A DNA stretch of 64,000 nucleotides from Phytohabitans suffuscus (GTDB lineage Bacteria; Actinomycetota; Actinomycetes; Mycobacteriales; Micromonosporaceae). A program made the translations under genes and the position numbers. The notes beneath the pieces are model-generated. The model did not search any database. It was given only the letters and a program-made list of their open reading frames with translations, and was not told the origin of the DNA. This document shows positions 1 through 25,340 of the stretch, piece after piece (position 1 is the stretch's first letter; each line of letters begins with the position of its first letter). The stretch spans positions 9,982,320-10,046,319 of the forward strand of contig NZ_AP022871.1 of assembly GCF_011764565.1 (NCBI RefSeq), written 5' to 3'.

Positions 1-15202
<15,202 letters not shown>

Positions 15203-15206
<4 letters not shown>

Positions 15207-18200
15207 GCCAGCAGCTCCTCGGATCGCATCAGGTCGTGCGTCAGGTCGGCCTCGGACAGCGCGTCCACTTCGGCCCGGATCAGGTCTTCGACGGCGATGG
15301 CCAGGGCCTCGACGGTGGGGTGCTCGAACACGAGCCGGATCGACAGGTCGAGCCCGAACTCCTCCTGCAGGCCGGCGGCGAGCCGCGCGGCGAGGATCGA
15401 GTGGCCGCCGAGGGCGAAGAAGTTGTGGCGCACGCCGACCGGTACGCCGAGCAGGTCGGTCCAGACCGCGGCGATGCGCTCCTCGACCACGTTGCGCGGC
15501 GCGACCGGCTCGTCGGTACCGCCGGTGACGGCCTCGTCGAGCGCGCGCAGCAGGGCGGCGCGGTCGACCTTCCCGTTGGTGTTCAGGGCGATCCGCTCGA
15601 CCGGCACGAACAGGCTGGGGGTCATGAAGTCCGGCAGCCGCCGCGCGCAGTGCGCGGCGAGGTCGGCGGCGCGCTCGCCCCGGTAGAACGCGACGAGGCG
15701 GTCCTGGTGGGCGATGACGACGCACTCGCGTACGCCGGGGTGCTCCTCGACCACCGCCTTGATCTCGCCGGGCTCGATCCGGTACCCGTTGACCTTGACC
15801 TGGTCGTCGATCCGGCCGACGTAGTCCATCAGGCCGTCCGCGCGCATGCGCACCAGGTCGCCGGAGCGGTAGAGCCGGGATCCGGGCGGGCCGTACGGGT
15901 CGGGCACGAAGCGCTCGGCGGTCAGGTCGGGCCGGCCGGCGTAGCCGGTGGCGAGGCAGGCGCCGCCGATGTGCAGCTCGCCGACCGCGCCGGTGGGCAG
16001 CAGGCGCAGCTGGCCGTCGAGGACGCGGACCGTGGTGTTGGCCATCGGGCGGCCGATCGGCACGATCTCCTGGTCCTGCGGCGCGACGACCGGGTACGCG
16101 GACATGACCACGGTGGTCTCGGTCGGGCCGTACGTGTTGACGAGCCCGCCCGGCCCGAGCAGCTCCAGCCAGCGGTTGGCGAGGCGGCGCGGCAGGATCG
16201 CCCCGGCCGTCCACAGTAGACCGGCCAGCTCCGCGGCCTGCCCGGCGTCGAGCTGCTCGGTCAGCAGCTCCAGGTGGGCTGGGGTGAGGATGAACCGGTC
16301 GAACGGCCCGGCCTCGGCCAGCAGCCGGCCGAGGTCGGCGACGTCCAGGTCCTGCGGCAGCAGGGTCACCGGCCGGCCGGCGACCAGCGCGCTCCAGATG
16401 TTCGCGATGGACAGGTCGAAGGCGACGGTGGAGAAGAGCGGCGAGCCGCCGCCGGTGGGCCGGCCACCGCGGTCGCCGAGCGTGTCGGTCTCCGCGGCGC
16501 AGGCCAGGAAGTTGGCGACCGCGCGGTGGCTGAGCAGCACGCCCTTGGGGCGGCCGGTAGAGCCGGAGGTGAACAGCGCGTACGCCGCCTCCTCCGGGTC
16601 GGTGTCGCGCCGCGGCCGGGCGCTCGACTCGGCGCTGATCATCCAGCGGTGCGTGTCGACCATCAGCGTCGGCACGCCGAACCGGTCGGCGTACGCGGCG
16701 CGGGTGATGGCGAGCTCCGCGCCGGCGGTGGTGAGCATGTGCGCGATCCGGTCGGCCGGGTACGACGGGTCGAACGGCAGGCAGCCGGCGCCGGCCTTCC
16801 ACGCGCCGAGGATCGCGGCGACCAGGTCGACGCCCCGGTCGAGCAGGATGCCGACCATCGAGCCCCGGCCGACACCGGCCCGCCGCAGGTGGTGCGCGAA
16901 GCGGTTGGCCCGGTCGTCCAGCTCGGCGAAGGTGGCCTCGCTCCCGCCGTGCCGGATCGCGACGGCGCCCGGCGTACGGTCGCGCTGGGCCTCGAAGAGA
17001 TCGCAGGCGGTGGCGGCGGAGCGGGGCACGTCGGGGCCGTTCCAGTCGTGCAGCAGGCGCCGGCGCTCGTCGGGCGGGATCAGGTCCAGGTCGGCGAGGC
17101 GGGTGCCGGGGCGGCTCGCGGCGGCGGTGAGCAGCCGGACGAAGTGGCCGGTCAGCCGCCGCGCGGTCCCGGCGTCGAAGAGCGCGGTGGCGTACTCCAG
17201 GGCGCCGGCCAGCGAGCCGTCGGGCCGCGGCCACAGGTGCAGGCTGAGGTCGGTCTTGGCGATCCGGGCGGCTTCGCGCAGCGCGTCGAGCGCCTCCGCG
17301 TCGTCGCTCGCGCCGCCGGTCATCGCGCTCTCCTGGAGGTTGAACATCACCTGGTAGAGCGGGGTGCGGGACAGGTCGCGGGCGCCGCCGAGGTCCTCCA
17401 CCAGGCGCTCGAACGGCAGGTCCTGGTGCGCGTAGGCGGCCCGGGCCCGGTCGCGCACCGCCGCGACGGCCCGCTCGAAGGGCAGCTCGGGGTCGAGCGT
17501 GCAGCGCAGCACGACCGGGTTGAGGAAGACGCCGGCGATGTGCTCGGTCTCCGGTGGCCGGTGCCCGCTGGCGGGGGCGCCGACCGCGACGTCCCACTGT
17601 CCACTGTGGCGGGCGATGACGGTGGCGAAGCCGGCCAGCAGCGTCATGAACGGGGTCGCCGAGTGCCGGCGGCCGACCTCGGTCAGCGCGGCGACCACCT
17701 CGGCGGGTACCGCGAACGGCACGTGGGCGCCGGCGGGGTCGCGCTCGGCGGGCGGGGCCGGTCCAGGGGCAGCTCCAGCTCGGGCAGGCCGGCCAGGGCC
17801 TCGCGCCAGAAGCCCAGCTCCCGCTCGACCGCGTCCGGGGTGAGCCGCTCGTGCTGCCAGGTGGCGTAGTCGGCGTACTGGGCGGTCAGCTCGGGCAGGT
17901 CGGCGGGGCGGCCCTCGGCGAGCGCGGCGCACAGCTCCCGCACGTCGCGCTCCAGCACGACCGAGGTGGCGGCGTCCGAGGCGATGTGATGCAGGGTGAG
18001 CAGCAGCAGGTGGTCGCGGCCCGGCCCGGTCACCAGGCTGGCCCTCCACAGTGGACCGCTGGCCAGGTCGAAGCCCTGCCGCATCTGGGCGGCGACGAGC
18101 GCGGTCAGCGACTCGGCGCGGCCGTCGTGCACGGGCAGCTCGACCCAGCCGGGCGGCACGACGCGCTGGCGCGGCTCGCCGTTCTCCACGAGGTACCGGG

Positions 18201-20268
18201 TGCGCAGCGGCTCGTGCCGCTCCTCCAGCATGGTCAGGGCCCGCCGTACGGTGTCCGGGGTGAGGGTCGCGGGCAGGCGGAACAGCAGCGGCACCACCCA
18301 CTCGTGGCTTCCGGGCGAGAACTGGTCGAGCAGCCAGAGCCGGCGCTGGGCGTACGAGAGCGGCAGCGCCCCGGTGCGCGGCAGCCGGGCGACCGGCGGA
18401 TACTCGGCGGCCGTCTCGCCCGCCGTCTCGCCCGCCTGGTCGTTCGCCTGGTCGCGAGCCGGGTCGCGAGCCGGGTCGCCGAAGAGCAGGCGGGCCTGGT
18501 CGGCGACGGTGGGCGCGGCGAGCAGGTCGCGCAGCGGGAGCTTCACGCCCGACGCGGCGGCGAGCCGGCCGCCGAGCCGGATGGTGACCAGCGAGGAGCC
18601 GCCGAGCTGGAAGAAGTCGTCGTGCACGCCGACCCGCTCGACGCCGAGCAGGTCCTGCCACACGGCGGCGACGGTCCGCTCGGCCTCGGTGCGCGGGGCC
18701 ACGTAGCCCGGCGCCTCGACGGTGGTCTCGATCGGCGGCAGGGCGGACCGGTCCACCTTGCCGCTGGGGGTCAGCGGAAACTCGTCCACCGGTACGAAGA
18801 CGGCCGGCACGAGCGCCTCCGGCAGCCGGTCGGTGAGGAAGTCGCGCAGCTCGACGGCGGTGAGGTGGCGGCGGCCGCTCAGGTACGCGGCGAGCCGCTT
18901 GCGCCCGGCCGGGTCGGCGAACCCGACGACCGCGACGCCGCGCACGTCGGGGTGGGCGGCGAGCGCGGCCTCGATCTCGGCCGGCTCGATCCGTACCCCG
19001 TTGATCTTGAGCTGGTTGTCCACCCGGCCGACGAACTCCAGCGTGTGGTCCGGCCGCCAGCGCACCTGGTCGCCGGTGCGGTACAGCCGGTCGCCGCCGG
19101 CGCCGAACTCGTCCGGCACGAAGCGTTCGGCGGTCAGGTCGGACCGGCCGAGGTAGCCCCGGCCCAGCCCGACGCCGCCGACGTAAAGCTCGCCGACCAC
19201 GCCGATCGGCACCGGCAGCCGGTCCTCGTCGAGCACCTGGACGCGCAGGTTGGGCAGCGGCCGGCCGATCGGCACCGGCCCGGTGAGCTGGGCCGGGTCG
19301 ACCGGGTGCGCGGTCACGTCGATCGAGCACTCGGTCGGGCCGTACGTGTTCCAGATCCGCACGCCCGGCGCGGCCGTGAGCATCCGCTGGCACAGCTCGC
19401 CGAACAGCGGCTCGCCGGCCGAGAAGACGAGCCGCAGCGAGGCGCAGCGCACCCAGTCGGGCTCCTCGACCAGCAGCGAGAAGACCGACGGTACGCCCTG
19501 CAGCACGGTGACGTCGTGCGCCCGGATCGCGGCCACCATGGCGGCCGGGTCGCGCTCGGCGCCGTCCGGTGCGAGCACGACGGTGCCGCCGCAGACCAGC
19601 GGGGCGAAGAACTCCCAGCAGGCCGCGTCGAAGCTGAGCGCCGTCTTCTGCAGCACCCGGTCGCCGGCGGACAGGCCGTGCTCCAGCACCGCCCAGGCCA
19701 CCCGGTTGCCGATCCCCTCGTGCGTCACCACGACGCCCTTCGGCCGCCCCGTGGAGCCGGAGGTGTAGATGGCGTACGCGGGGCTGGTCGGGTCGATCGC
19801 CACGTCCGGCGGGGTGCCGGGCCGCGCGGCGATCGCCCACCGGTCCGCGTCCAGCCGGACCACATGGGACACCCCGGCCGCACTTTCATCGATCCGGTCG
19901 GCCTTCGTCAGCAACACGCTGGCGCCGGTGTCGGCGAGGATCCAGCGGCGGCGGTCGGCCGGGTGGGCGCGGTCCAGTGGAACGTAGGCGCCGCCCGCCC
20001 GCCACACGGCCAGCAGCGCGACCACCAGGTCGACGTCGCGGCGCAGGTCGATGCCGACCAGCGACTCCGGGCCGACGCCGAGCGCGACCAGGTGGTGCGC
20101 CAGCTGGTTGGCCCGCAGGTCGAGGGCGGCGTAGTCGATCCGGTCGTCGCCGGACACGACGGCGGTGGCGTACGGGGTCAGCGCGGCCTGCCAGGACACG
20201 ACCTCGGGCAGGACGACCGGACCGACCGCGCCCGCCACGGCCGGGCCGGTGGGCAGAACGGTGCTCAT
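15203..20268 (-). CDS. NRPS initiation protein, A-T-C-A-T
   Basis: Two-module synthetase that opens directly with an adenylation domain, so its first amino acid must be acylated by a separate condensation enzyme, presumably the free-standing C domain upstream. A1 code read by hand is DAWQFATIDK (8 of 10 to a Gln code); T1 has LGGSSL near residue 556; the C domain carries HHIASDA; A2 code is DLAIWATVVK, which I cannot assign; T2 has LGGHSI. GAGGAG lies ahead of ATG 20268. The reading frame breaks near 17754-17757: after LPLDRPRPP the conserved C-domain sequence resumes in another frame (AERDPAGAHVPFAVP). Adding one base gives 1688 residues in one frame, ending 15203. No condensation domain precedes A1, unlike usual elongation modules. 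Confidence 0.92.
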
Positions 20269-20304
20269 GGGACGCTCCTCAATGGAATCGGGGTGGTGGC
20301 CGGC

Positions 20305-20514
20305 TCACGCGGCGGAGCCGGCCGCCTCCATCCGCAGGCGCAGGCTCAGCGGGCGCATGTCGGTCCAGATCTCACCGATCTTGGCGAGGCACTCGTCGCG
20401 GGTGCCCTCGGTACCCTCGGCGTACCAGCCGGCCGGCAGGTCCCGGTCGGTCCACCAGATCGAGTACTGCTCCTCGTCGTTGCGCACCACCTGGTAGCCG
20501 CGGTCGTCGCTCAT
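20305..20514 (-). CDS. mbtH: MbtH-like NRPS chaperone
   Basis: Small cytoplasmic partner that binds adenylation domains and makes them soluble and active. The 69 residues contain the family core: N-x-E-E-Q-Y-S-I-W near residues 12-20, the Trp pair, LPAGWY, and the C-terminal MRPLSLR. Length is typical. It sits 43 bp after sbnB and 36 bp ahead of the first NRPS gene in the same operon, the classic position for the MbtH protein of a cluster. It could serve any of the seven A domains seen here. Confidence 0.95.
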   Translation of the reverse strand: MSDDRGYQVVRNDEEQYSIWWTDRDLPAGWYAEGTEGTRDECLAKIGEIWTDMRPLSLRLRMEAAGSAA

Positions 20515-20557
20515 CGCTCTGTCTCCTTCGCTCTGTCGGTTGTAGACGGTGGACTGG

Positions 20558-21559
20558 TCAGTCGGTCAGGAAGTCGTCGATCCGGGTGCCGAGGCCCCGG
20601 CGCAGCGCCTCGGCGCGCACGTGCTCGGCGAGCGCGATGTCCAGGGCGCCGAGGCCGAACGGCGAGAACACCACCGGCCTGCCGTCGCCGGGCGGGAGGG
20701 GCCGGCCGCCGGCGAGCCCGCCGATCGTGCCGTGGATGAAGTCGCGGCCGCCGGTGAGCCGCTCGGCCAGGTGCGGCGAGGTCAGCTCGCGGCAGACGTG
20801 GTCGGCGTCGTCGACGACGTTGTACGCCGCGAGCAGGTCGCCGGGCTCCAGGTCGCGCAGCGACAGGTGCAGCACGACCGCGTCCGGCGGGCACGAGGCC
20901 AGCGACAGGTGCGGGGTGGCCGCGGTGGTGGCCAGGGAGGTGAGGCGGTGCGCGGCGAGCGCCTTCTCGGCCGAGGGCACGACCGAGACCGGGGTCTGCG
21001 GCAGCAGCCGTGACGCCTTCTCCGCGAACGCCGCGGCCCGCGCCTCGTCGAGGTCGAAGACCGCCAGGGACGGCAGCGGCAGTACGCCGGCGACGAACCG
21101 GAGCACCTGCGCGTTGATGAGCCCGCAGCCGATGAGCGACAGGCCGTCCGGGCGGCGGTCCCGGGTCAGCAGGTCGGCGGCGAGCGCGGCGCTCGCGGCC
21201 GTGCGCCGGGCCGAGACGACCGATCCTTCGACCAGCGCGGTCGGCCGGCCGTCGGCGAGCGAGTTGAGCACGATCGCGGCGCTGGCCCGCTCGGCGCCGC
21301 GGGTGATGTTCGCCGGGAACGAGGAGATCCACTTGAACCCGGCGACCGGCCGCTCGCCCTCCACGTAGGCGGGCAGGCCGATGATCCGGCTGCGCGCCGC
21401 GTCCGGGAACCCGCCGTCCGGGAAGCGCAGGAACACCGAGTGGGGCACGCTGGTGCGGCCCTGCTCGTGCTGCCGGTAGGCCCGCTCGACCACCCGGACG
21501 ACCTCGGGGTCGGCGCCGTCGAGGATCTGCCGCACCGCGGCCCGGCCGACGATCAGCAT
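20558..21559 (-). CDS. sbnB: 2,3-diaminopropionate biosynthesis protein SbnB (ornithine cyclodeaminase family)
   Basis: NAD-dependent dehydrogenase that in Staphylococcus aureus oxidatively cleaves N-(1-amino-1-carboxy-2-ethyl)-glutamate to 2-oxoglutarate and L-2,3-diaminopropionate. The 333-residue protein has the ornithine cyclodeaminase/mu-crystallin layout: substrate part with GFKWISSFPAN, Rossmann part with IGCGLIN near residue 145, and the C-terminal ALDIALAEHV. ATG 21559 is preferred over the in-frame ATG 21574 because AAGGAC precedes it. It overlaps sbnA by 7 bp, so the two are co-translated. Together with sbnA it implies that the NRPS uses Dap, matching the diamino-acid code of A4. 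Confidence 0.9.
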   Translation of the reverse strand: MLIVGRAAVRQILDGADPEVVRVVERAYRQHEQGRTSVPHSVFLRFPDGGFPDAARSRIIGLPAYVEGERPVAGFKWISSFPANITRGAERASAAIVLNSLADGRPTALVEGSVVSARRTAASAALAADLLTRDRRPDGLSLIGCGLINAQVLRFVAGVLPLPSLAVFDLDEARAAAFAEKASRLLPQTPVSVVPSAEKALAAHRLTSLATTAATPHLSLASCPPDAVVLHLSLRDLEPGDLLAAYNVVDDADHVCRELTSPHLAERLTGGRDFIHGTIGGLAGGRPLPPGDGRPVVFSPFGLGALDIALAEHVRAEALRRGLGTRIDDFLTD

Positions 21560-22533
21560 GTCTCGTCCTTCCACAGGTGGGAGACCTCGCCGAAGTGCTC
21601 GGTCACCCAGTCGTCGGAGTAGATGGTGTCGAGGTAGCGGTCGCCGTTGTCCGGGAAGATCAGCACGCAGGTGGCGCCGTCCGGGATCTCGGGCAGGTAC
21701 CGCAGCAGCGCGGAGACGGTGGCGCCGGACGAGCCGCCGGCCAGGACCGCCTCGCGGTTGACCAGCAGCCGGCAGCCGACCACGCAGTCCAGGTCGGACA
21801 CGTGGGTCACCTCGTCCGGTGCGGCGGAGCCGGCCAGCTGCGGGGTGACCGAGGCGCCGTGCCCCGGGATCAGCCTCGGCCCCGGCGCATGGCCGAAGAT
21901 CGCGCTGCCGACCGCGTCGACCGCCACGATCCGGGTCGGCAGCCCCTGCTCGCGCAGGTAGTCGCCGCAGCCGACGAGCGTGCCGCAGGTGCCGGTGGAC
22001 AGGAACAGGTAGTCGATCCGCCCGTCCAGCGCGGCCACGATCTCGGCCATGGTCTGCCGCTGGGCGGCGGCGTTGAGCGGGTTGGCGTACTGGTTGGGGC
22101 GGTACGCGTGGGGCATGCTGGCGAGCAGCTCCTGCACCCGGCGGACCCGGGCCGGCAGGTACTCGCCGGTGGCCGGGTCCGGCGCGCCGATCATCTCGAT
22201 CTCCGCCTGGTAGGCCCGCAGGATGGCCAGGTTCTGCCGGGTCGTCTTGGGGTCCACCACACAGATGAACCGGATTCCGTAGTAGGCGCAGATCTGGGCC
22301 AGGCCGATCGCGAGGTTGCCCGAGCTGGACTCGATGACCACCGACCGGCCCGGCACCAGCTCGCCGGCCTCCACCCGCCCGCGCAGCATGTTGAGGGCGG
22401 CGCGGTCCTTGATGCTCCCTCCGGGGTTGAACCGCTCCAGCTTCGCGTAGATCCGTTGGGAGGTACCGGGAACCAAGCGATCCAGCCGCACGAGCGGCGT
22501 GTTACCGACGGTCGAGAGAATTCCCTGGTGCAC
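21553..22533 (-). CDS. sbnA: 2,3-diaminopropionate biosynthesis protein SbnA (PLP-dependent, cysteine synthase family)
   Basis: PLP enzyme that in the SbnA family condenses O-phospho-L-serine with L-glutamate to form the ACEGA intermediate used by SbnB. Residues 7-14 carry STVGNTPL; the PLP lysine is in GGSIKDRA (Lys42); SSSGN binds the substrate carboxylate; STGTCGT binds phosphate. GTG 22533 is chosen because GGGAGG lies 7 nt ahead and the fold begins HQGILSTVGNTPL as in homologues; an in-frame start at 22590 would add 19 unrelated residues. A paired heptamer site lies 72 bp upstream, so this gene may begin a transcript for sbnA-sbnB-mbtH-NRPS. Confidence 0.92.
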   Translation of the reverse strand: MHQGILSTVGNTPLVRLDRLVPGTSQRIYAKLERFNPGGSIKDRAALNMLRGRVEAGELVPGRSVVIESSSGNLAIGLAQICAYYGIRFICVVDPKTTRQNLAILRAYQAEIEMIGAPDPATGEYLPARVRRVQELLASMPHAYRPNQYANPLNAAAQRQTMAEIVAALDGRIDYLFLSTGTCGTLVGCGDYLREQGLPTRIVAVDAVGSAIFGHAPGPRLIPGHGASVTPQLAGSAAPDEVTHVSDLDCVVGCRLLVNREAVLAGGSSGATVSALLRYLPEIPDGATCVLIFPDNGDRYLDTIYSDDWVTEHFGEVSHLWKDETC

Positions 22534-22604
22534 GCTGTCCTCCCTTCGAGGTTTCACTGAGCCGACCCATCCGCTGGCCGTTGCCGACAATCTGCCGGCG
22601 GCCG

Positions 22605-22622
22605 CTATACGGCCCCTATACC
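22605..22622 (-). promoter_or_regulatory. Putative SARP operator upstream of sbnA
   Basis: On the minus strand the heptamers GGTATAG (22622-22616) and CGTATAG (22611-22605) lie as a direct repeat with a 4-nt spacer, period 11 nt. SARPs bind such heptamer repeats just upstream of the -10 box. CAGATT about 10 nt downstream is a possible -10. The same architecture occurs at 27074-27091. The first heptamer overlaps the stop codon of the condensation-domain gene. Confidence 0.55.
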
Positions 22623-23971
22623 GCCGATCCGAGCGCCAGCAGGGCGCGCCGCTCGGCCTCGTCCACCATGGACGCGCGGGAGACCGGCCGGTCGGGCGCC
22701 GCGCAGGCCGCGCCGAGCAGGCCGAGGAAGTGGCCCAACAGCCGGCTGACGGTCGCCTCGTCGAACAGGTCCGTGTCGTAGCTGAACTCGACCGACAGCG
22801 ACCGGTCCAGGCCCTCCCGCACGGTCGCCGCGATGTCGAACTGCCCCTCGTCCCACGGCATCGCCAGGCGCCGCATGTGGTGCCCCGCGAAGCCGTGGTC
22901 GCCGTCGGAGAGCGTGTCGCCCGGCTGCCGGGCCAGCATCGTGAACGTGGCCCGTACGAGCGGCTCCCGGTCCGGGCCGGGCGGCTGCACGAGCGCGAAG
23001 GGGTACGCCGCGTTGGCGAGCCCGCCGGTCACCTGCCGCTGCGCCGCCGCGAACGCCTCGGCGAACGTGGTCGCCGGGGTGAACGAGGAGCGGAGCACGA
23101 CCATGTTGACCAGCAGGCCGACCGCCTCCCGCAGGGCCCGGCCGCGGCGCAGCGACACGGGGCAGCCGACGGTGAACTCGGCCTGGCCGGTGTAGCGGTA
23201 GAGCAGCCCTTCGTACACGCCGAGCAGGACGCTGAACGGCGTGACGCCGGCGGCCGCCGCGCGGGCCCGTACCCGCTCGGCGAGCCGGTCCGGCACGGGC
23301 CGGGAGACGGCGGCGCCGCGGTAGGACCGCCGCGCCGGCCGGGGCCGGTCGGTGGGGAGCGTGGCCGCCGTCGCGCCGGCCGCGGTCCGCTCCCAGTGCG
23401 CGCGCAGCTCGGCCCCGCGCGGGCCGTCGAGCAGCGCGCGTTCCCTGGCCACGAAGTCGTCGAAGGCGGGCAGCGGCGGCCAGTCGACCGTCCCGCCACT
23501 GTGGATGGTCTGGTACGCCTCGCTCAGGTCGCGCCACAGGACCCACTGCGACAGGCCGTCGGTGGCGATGTGGTGCACGACCACGACCAGCGCGCAGTCG
23601 TGCGGCCGGCGCAGGAGCACGACCCGTGCGGGCCCGTCCTCGGCCAGCCGCAGGGGCGCCGAGCCGACCTCGCGGATCAGCGCGTGCAGCCGGGTGTCGT
23701 CGACCGCGCCGAGGTCGCGGATCTCGACGGCCCCCGGGCCGGATGGGGCTACTCGCCGCACCGGCCCGGGATCCGCCGCGTGGAACGTCGACCGGAGCAG
23801 GTCGTGACGCCGCTGGACGGCCCCGTAGGCCGCCCGCAGGATGCCGGTGTCGAGCGGTGGCGCCGCGATCGCCGCGGTCACCACGTTGCTGGTGGCGCTC
23901 TCCGGGGCGATCCGGTGCAGCGCCCACATCGCCCGCTGGCCGGTCGACAGCGCGCGTACGTGTCCGGTCAC
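22616..23971 (-). CDS. Free-standing NRPS condensation domain (probable lipo-initiation)
   Basis: Single condensation domain of 451 residues with no A or T domain. The catalytic motif HHIATDG is near residue 132; TDRPRP, the YRYTGQ region and the late VNMVVLR segment fit the C-domain fold. GTG 23971 lies 4 bp after the ACP stop, so the two are translated together. Because the first NRPS protein starts with an A domain, this enzyme most likely transfers the acyl group from the neighbouring ACP to the first aminoacyl-T domain. The motif is intact, unlike several C domains in the large NRPS. The role as starter C domain is inferred from context. Confidence 0.85.
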   Translation of the reverse strand: MTGHVRALSTGQRAMWALHRIAPESATSNVVTAAIAAPPLDTGILRAAYGAVQRRHDLLRSTFHAADPGPVRRVAPSGPGAVEIRDLGAVDDTRLHALIREVGSAPLRLAEDGPARVVLLRRPHDCALVVVVHHIATDGLSQWVLWRDLSEAYQTIHSGGTVDWPPLPAFDDFVARERALLDGPRGAELRAHWERTAAGATAATLPTDRPRPARRSYRGAAVSRPVPDRLAERVRARAAAAGVTPFSVLLGVYEGLLYRYTGQAEFTVGCPVSLRRGRALREAVGLLVNMVVLRSSFTPATTFAEAFAAAQRQVTGGLANAAYPFALVQPPGPDREPLVRATFTMLARQPGDTLSDGDHGFAGHHMRRLAMPWDEGQFDIAATVREGLDRSLSVEFSYDTDLFDEATVSRLLGHFLGLLGAACAAPDRPVSRASMVDEAERRALLALGSAV

Positions 23972-23975
23972 GGGC

Positions 23976-24233
23976 TCACGCCGCCGCGCCGACCGAGTTC
24001 GCGGAAAGGACGAACTCGGTGAGGTCCTGGACCCGGATGAAGTTGCCGACTTCCTCGTCCGGCACCTCGATGTCGAAGTGGAGCTCCGCGGAGCCGAGCA
24101 GGTCCACCAGCTTGAGCGAGTCGAGGCCGAGGTCGGCGAACGTGTCGCCGGGCTCGATCGGGCGGTCGGCGTTGTCCGTCATCAGCTGGCGGGTGAGCCG
24201 CTCGACGTCGTTGGCCACCTGGTCACGGTTCAT
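23976..24233 (-). CDS. Acyl carrier protein
   Basis: Discrete carrier protein of 85 residues with the phosphopantetheine site in DLGLDSLKLVDLL (Ser39). The sequence after it (FDIEVPDEE) is the acidic helix III typical of fatty-acid and polyketide ACPs rather than PCPs. AAAGGAC precedes the ATG. It lies between the KASIII gene and the free-standing C domain, so it is the likely carrier on which the acyl starter is built, reduced and dehydrated before transfer to the NRPS. Confidence 0.92.
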   Translation of the reverse strand: MNRDQVANDVERLTRQLMTDNADRPIEPGDTFADLGLDSLKLVDLLGSAELHFDIEVPDEEVGNFIRVQDLTEFVLSANSVGAAA

Positions 24234-24327
24234 GTGACTGTCCTTTCTGGATGGTGGGGCCTTCCTGGGTGGTGATGTGGCGCCGCCGGAGCTGGCTCCG
24301 GACGGATTTCAGGGCATGCTGACCCGC

Positions 24328-25284
24328 TCAGGGCATCTTGATGACCTGGCTGGCGTACGCCAGGCCGGCGCCGAAGCCCAGCAGCAGCACCGTGTCGCCG
24401 GGCTTGGTGCGCCCGCTCTCGTGCAGCCGGCTCAGCGCGAGCGGCACGGACGCCGCCGACGTGTTGCCGGTGTCGACGACGTCGCGCGCCACCTTCTCGT
24501 CCGGGATGCCGAGGATCTCGGAGAGCTGCTCGATGATGCGCAGGTTGGCCTGGTGCGGCACGAACCAGTCGATGTCGGCGATGTCCACGCCGGCCCGCAC
24601 GCACGCCTCGCGGGCGACCGGCGGGACGTTCTTGGTGGACCAGCGGTAGACGAGCGGGCCGTTCATCGAGGCGTACTCGCGGCCGTCGTCGGCCCACTTC
24701 GTGCCGAGGATCTTGGCGCGGCCGCCGTCGCTGCCCCACACGACCGGGCCGATGTCGTTGCCGGACGAGCGGGAGACGACCGCCGCGCCGGCGCCGTCGC
24801 CGAAGATGACGTACGTGGCGGGGTCGTCGGGGTCGATGTACGCGGTCAGGTGCTCGGCACCGACCACCAGCACGTTGCGGGCCTCGCCGAGGCGGACCGC
24901 GTTGGAGGCCATCGCGACCGAGTACGCGAACCCCGCGCACGCGGCGTTGAGGTCGAAGGCGCCGCAGGCCGGGATGCCGATCCGGCTGGCCACCTCCGGC
25001 GCGCCGCCGGGGATCCGGTCCCGCTTGGTGGCCGTCGCCAGGATCACGAGGTCCACTTCGGACGGGTCGACGCTGGCCATGGCGAGCGCCTTGCCGCCGG
25101 CCTCCGCCGACATCGCCGGCACGGTCTCCTCCGGGCCGGCGGAGTGCCGGGTCCTGATACCGGTGCGCTCCTCGATCCAGTCTTCGGTCACGTCGGTCTC
25201 GCGCACCACGTCCGCGTTCGTGACCACGCGGTGCGGGCGGTACGCGCCGAGCCCGGTGATGGTCGAACCATAGGTAGCCGTCAT
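24328..25284 (-). CDS. 3-oxoacyl-ACP synthase III (KASIII/FabH-like)
   Basis: Condenses an acyl-CoA primer with malonyl-ACP. The 318-residue protein has the full FabH layout: nucleophile in NAACAGF (Cys about 114), PHQAN (His about 244) and GNTSAA (Asn about 274), plus the glycine-rich GFGAGLAYA end. GAAAGGAAGG lies ahead of the ATG. No KS/chain-length-factor pair is visible in the window, so this enzyme would catalyse the only C-C bond-forming step of the starter pathway. The primer (acetyl, isobutyryl or other) cannot be read from the sequence. Confidence 0.92.
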   Translation of the reverse strand: MTATYGSTITGLGAYRPHRVVTNADVVRETDVTEDWIEERTGIRTRHSAGPEETVPAMSAEAGGKALAMASVDPSEVDLVILATATKRDRIPGGAPEVASRIGIPACGAFDLNAACAGFAYSVAMASNAVRLGEARNVLVVGAEHLTAYIDPDDPATYVIFGDGAGAAVVSRSSGNDIGPVVWGSDGGRAKILGTKWADDGREYASMNGPLVYRWSTKNVPPVAREACVRAGVDIADIDWFVPHQANLRIIEQLSEILGIPDEKVARDVVDTGNTSAASVPLALSRLHESGRTKPGDTVLLLGFGAGLAYASQVIKMP

Positions 25285-25340
25285 CGTTCACCTTCCTTTC
25301 GGGCTGAAGCATGAGCGCGGGCCTTCATAGCCGCGCTACA

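Noticed and set aside
15207..17597. Upstream extension of the large NRPS frame to 17597
   Set aside because: The added sequence is Arg/Pro-rich shadow of the preceding NRPS gene; the true start is ATG 15206 with ATGA overlap.
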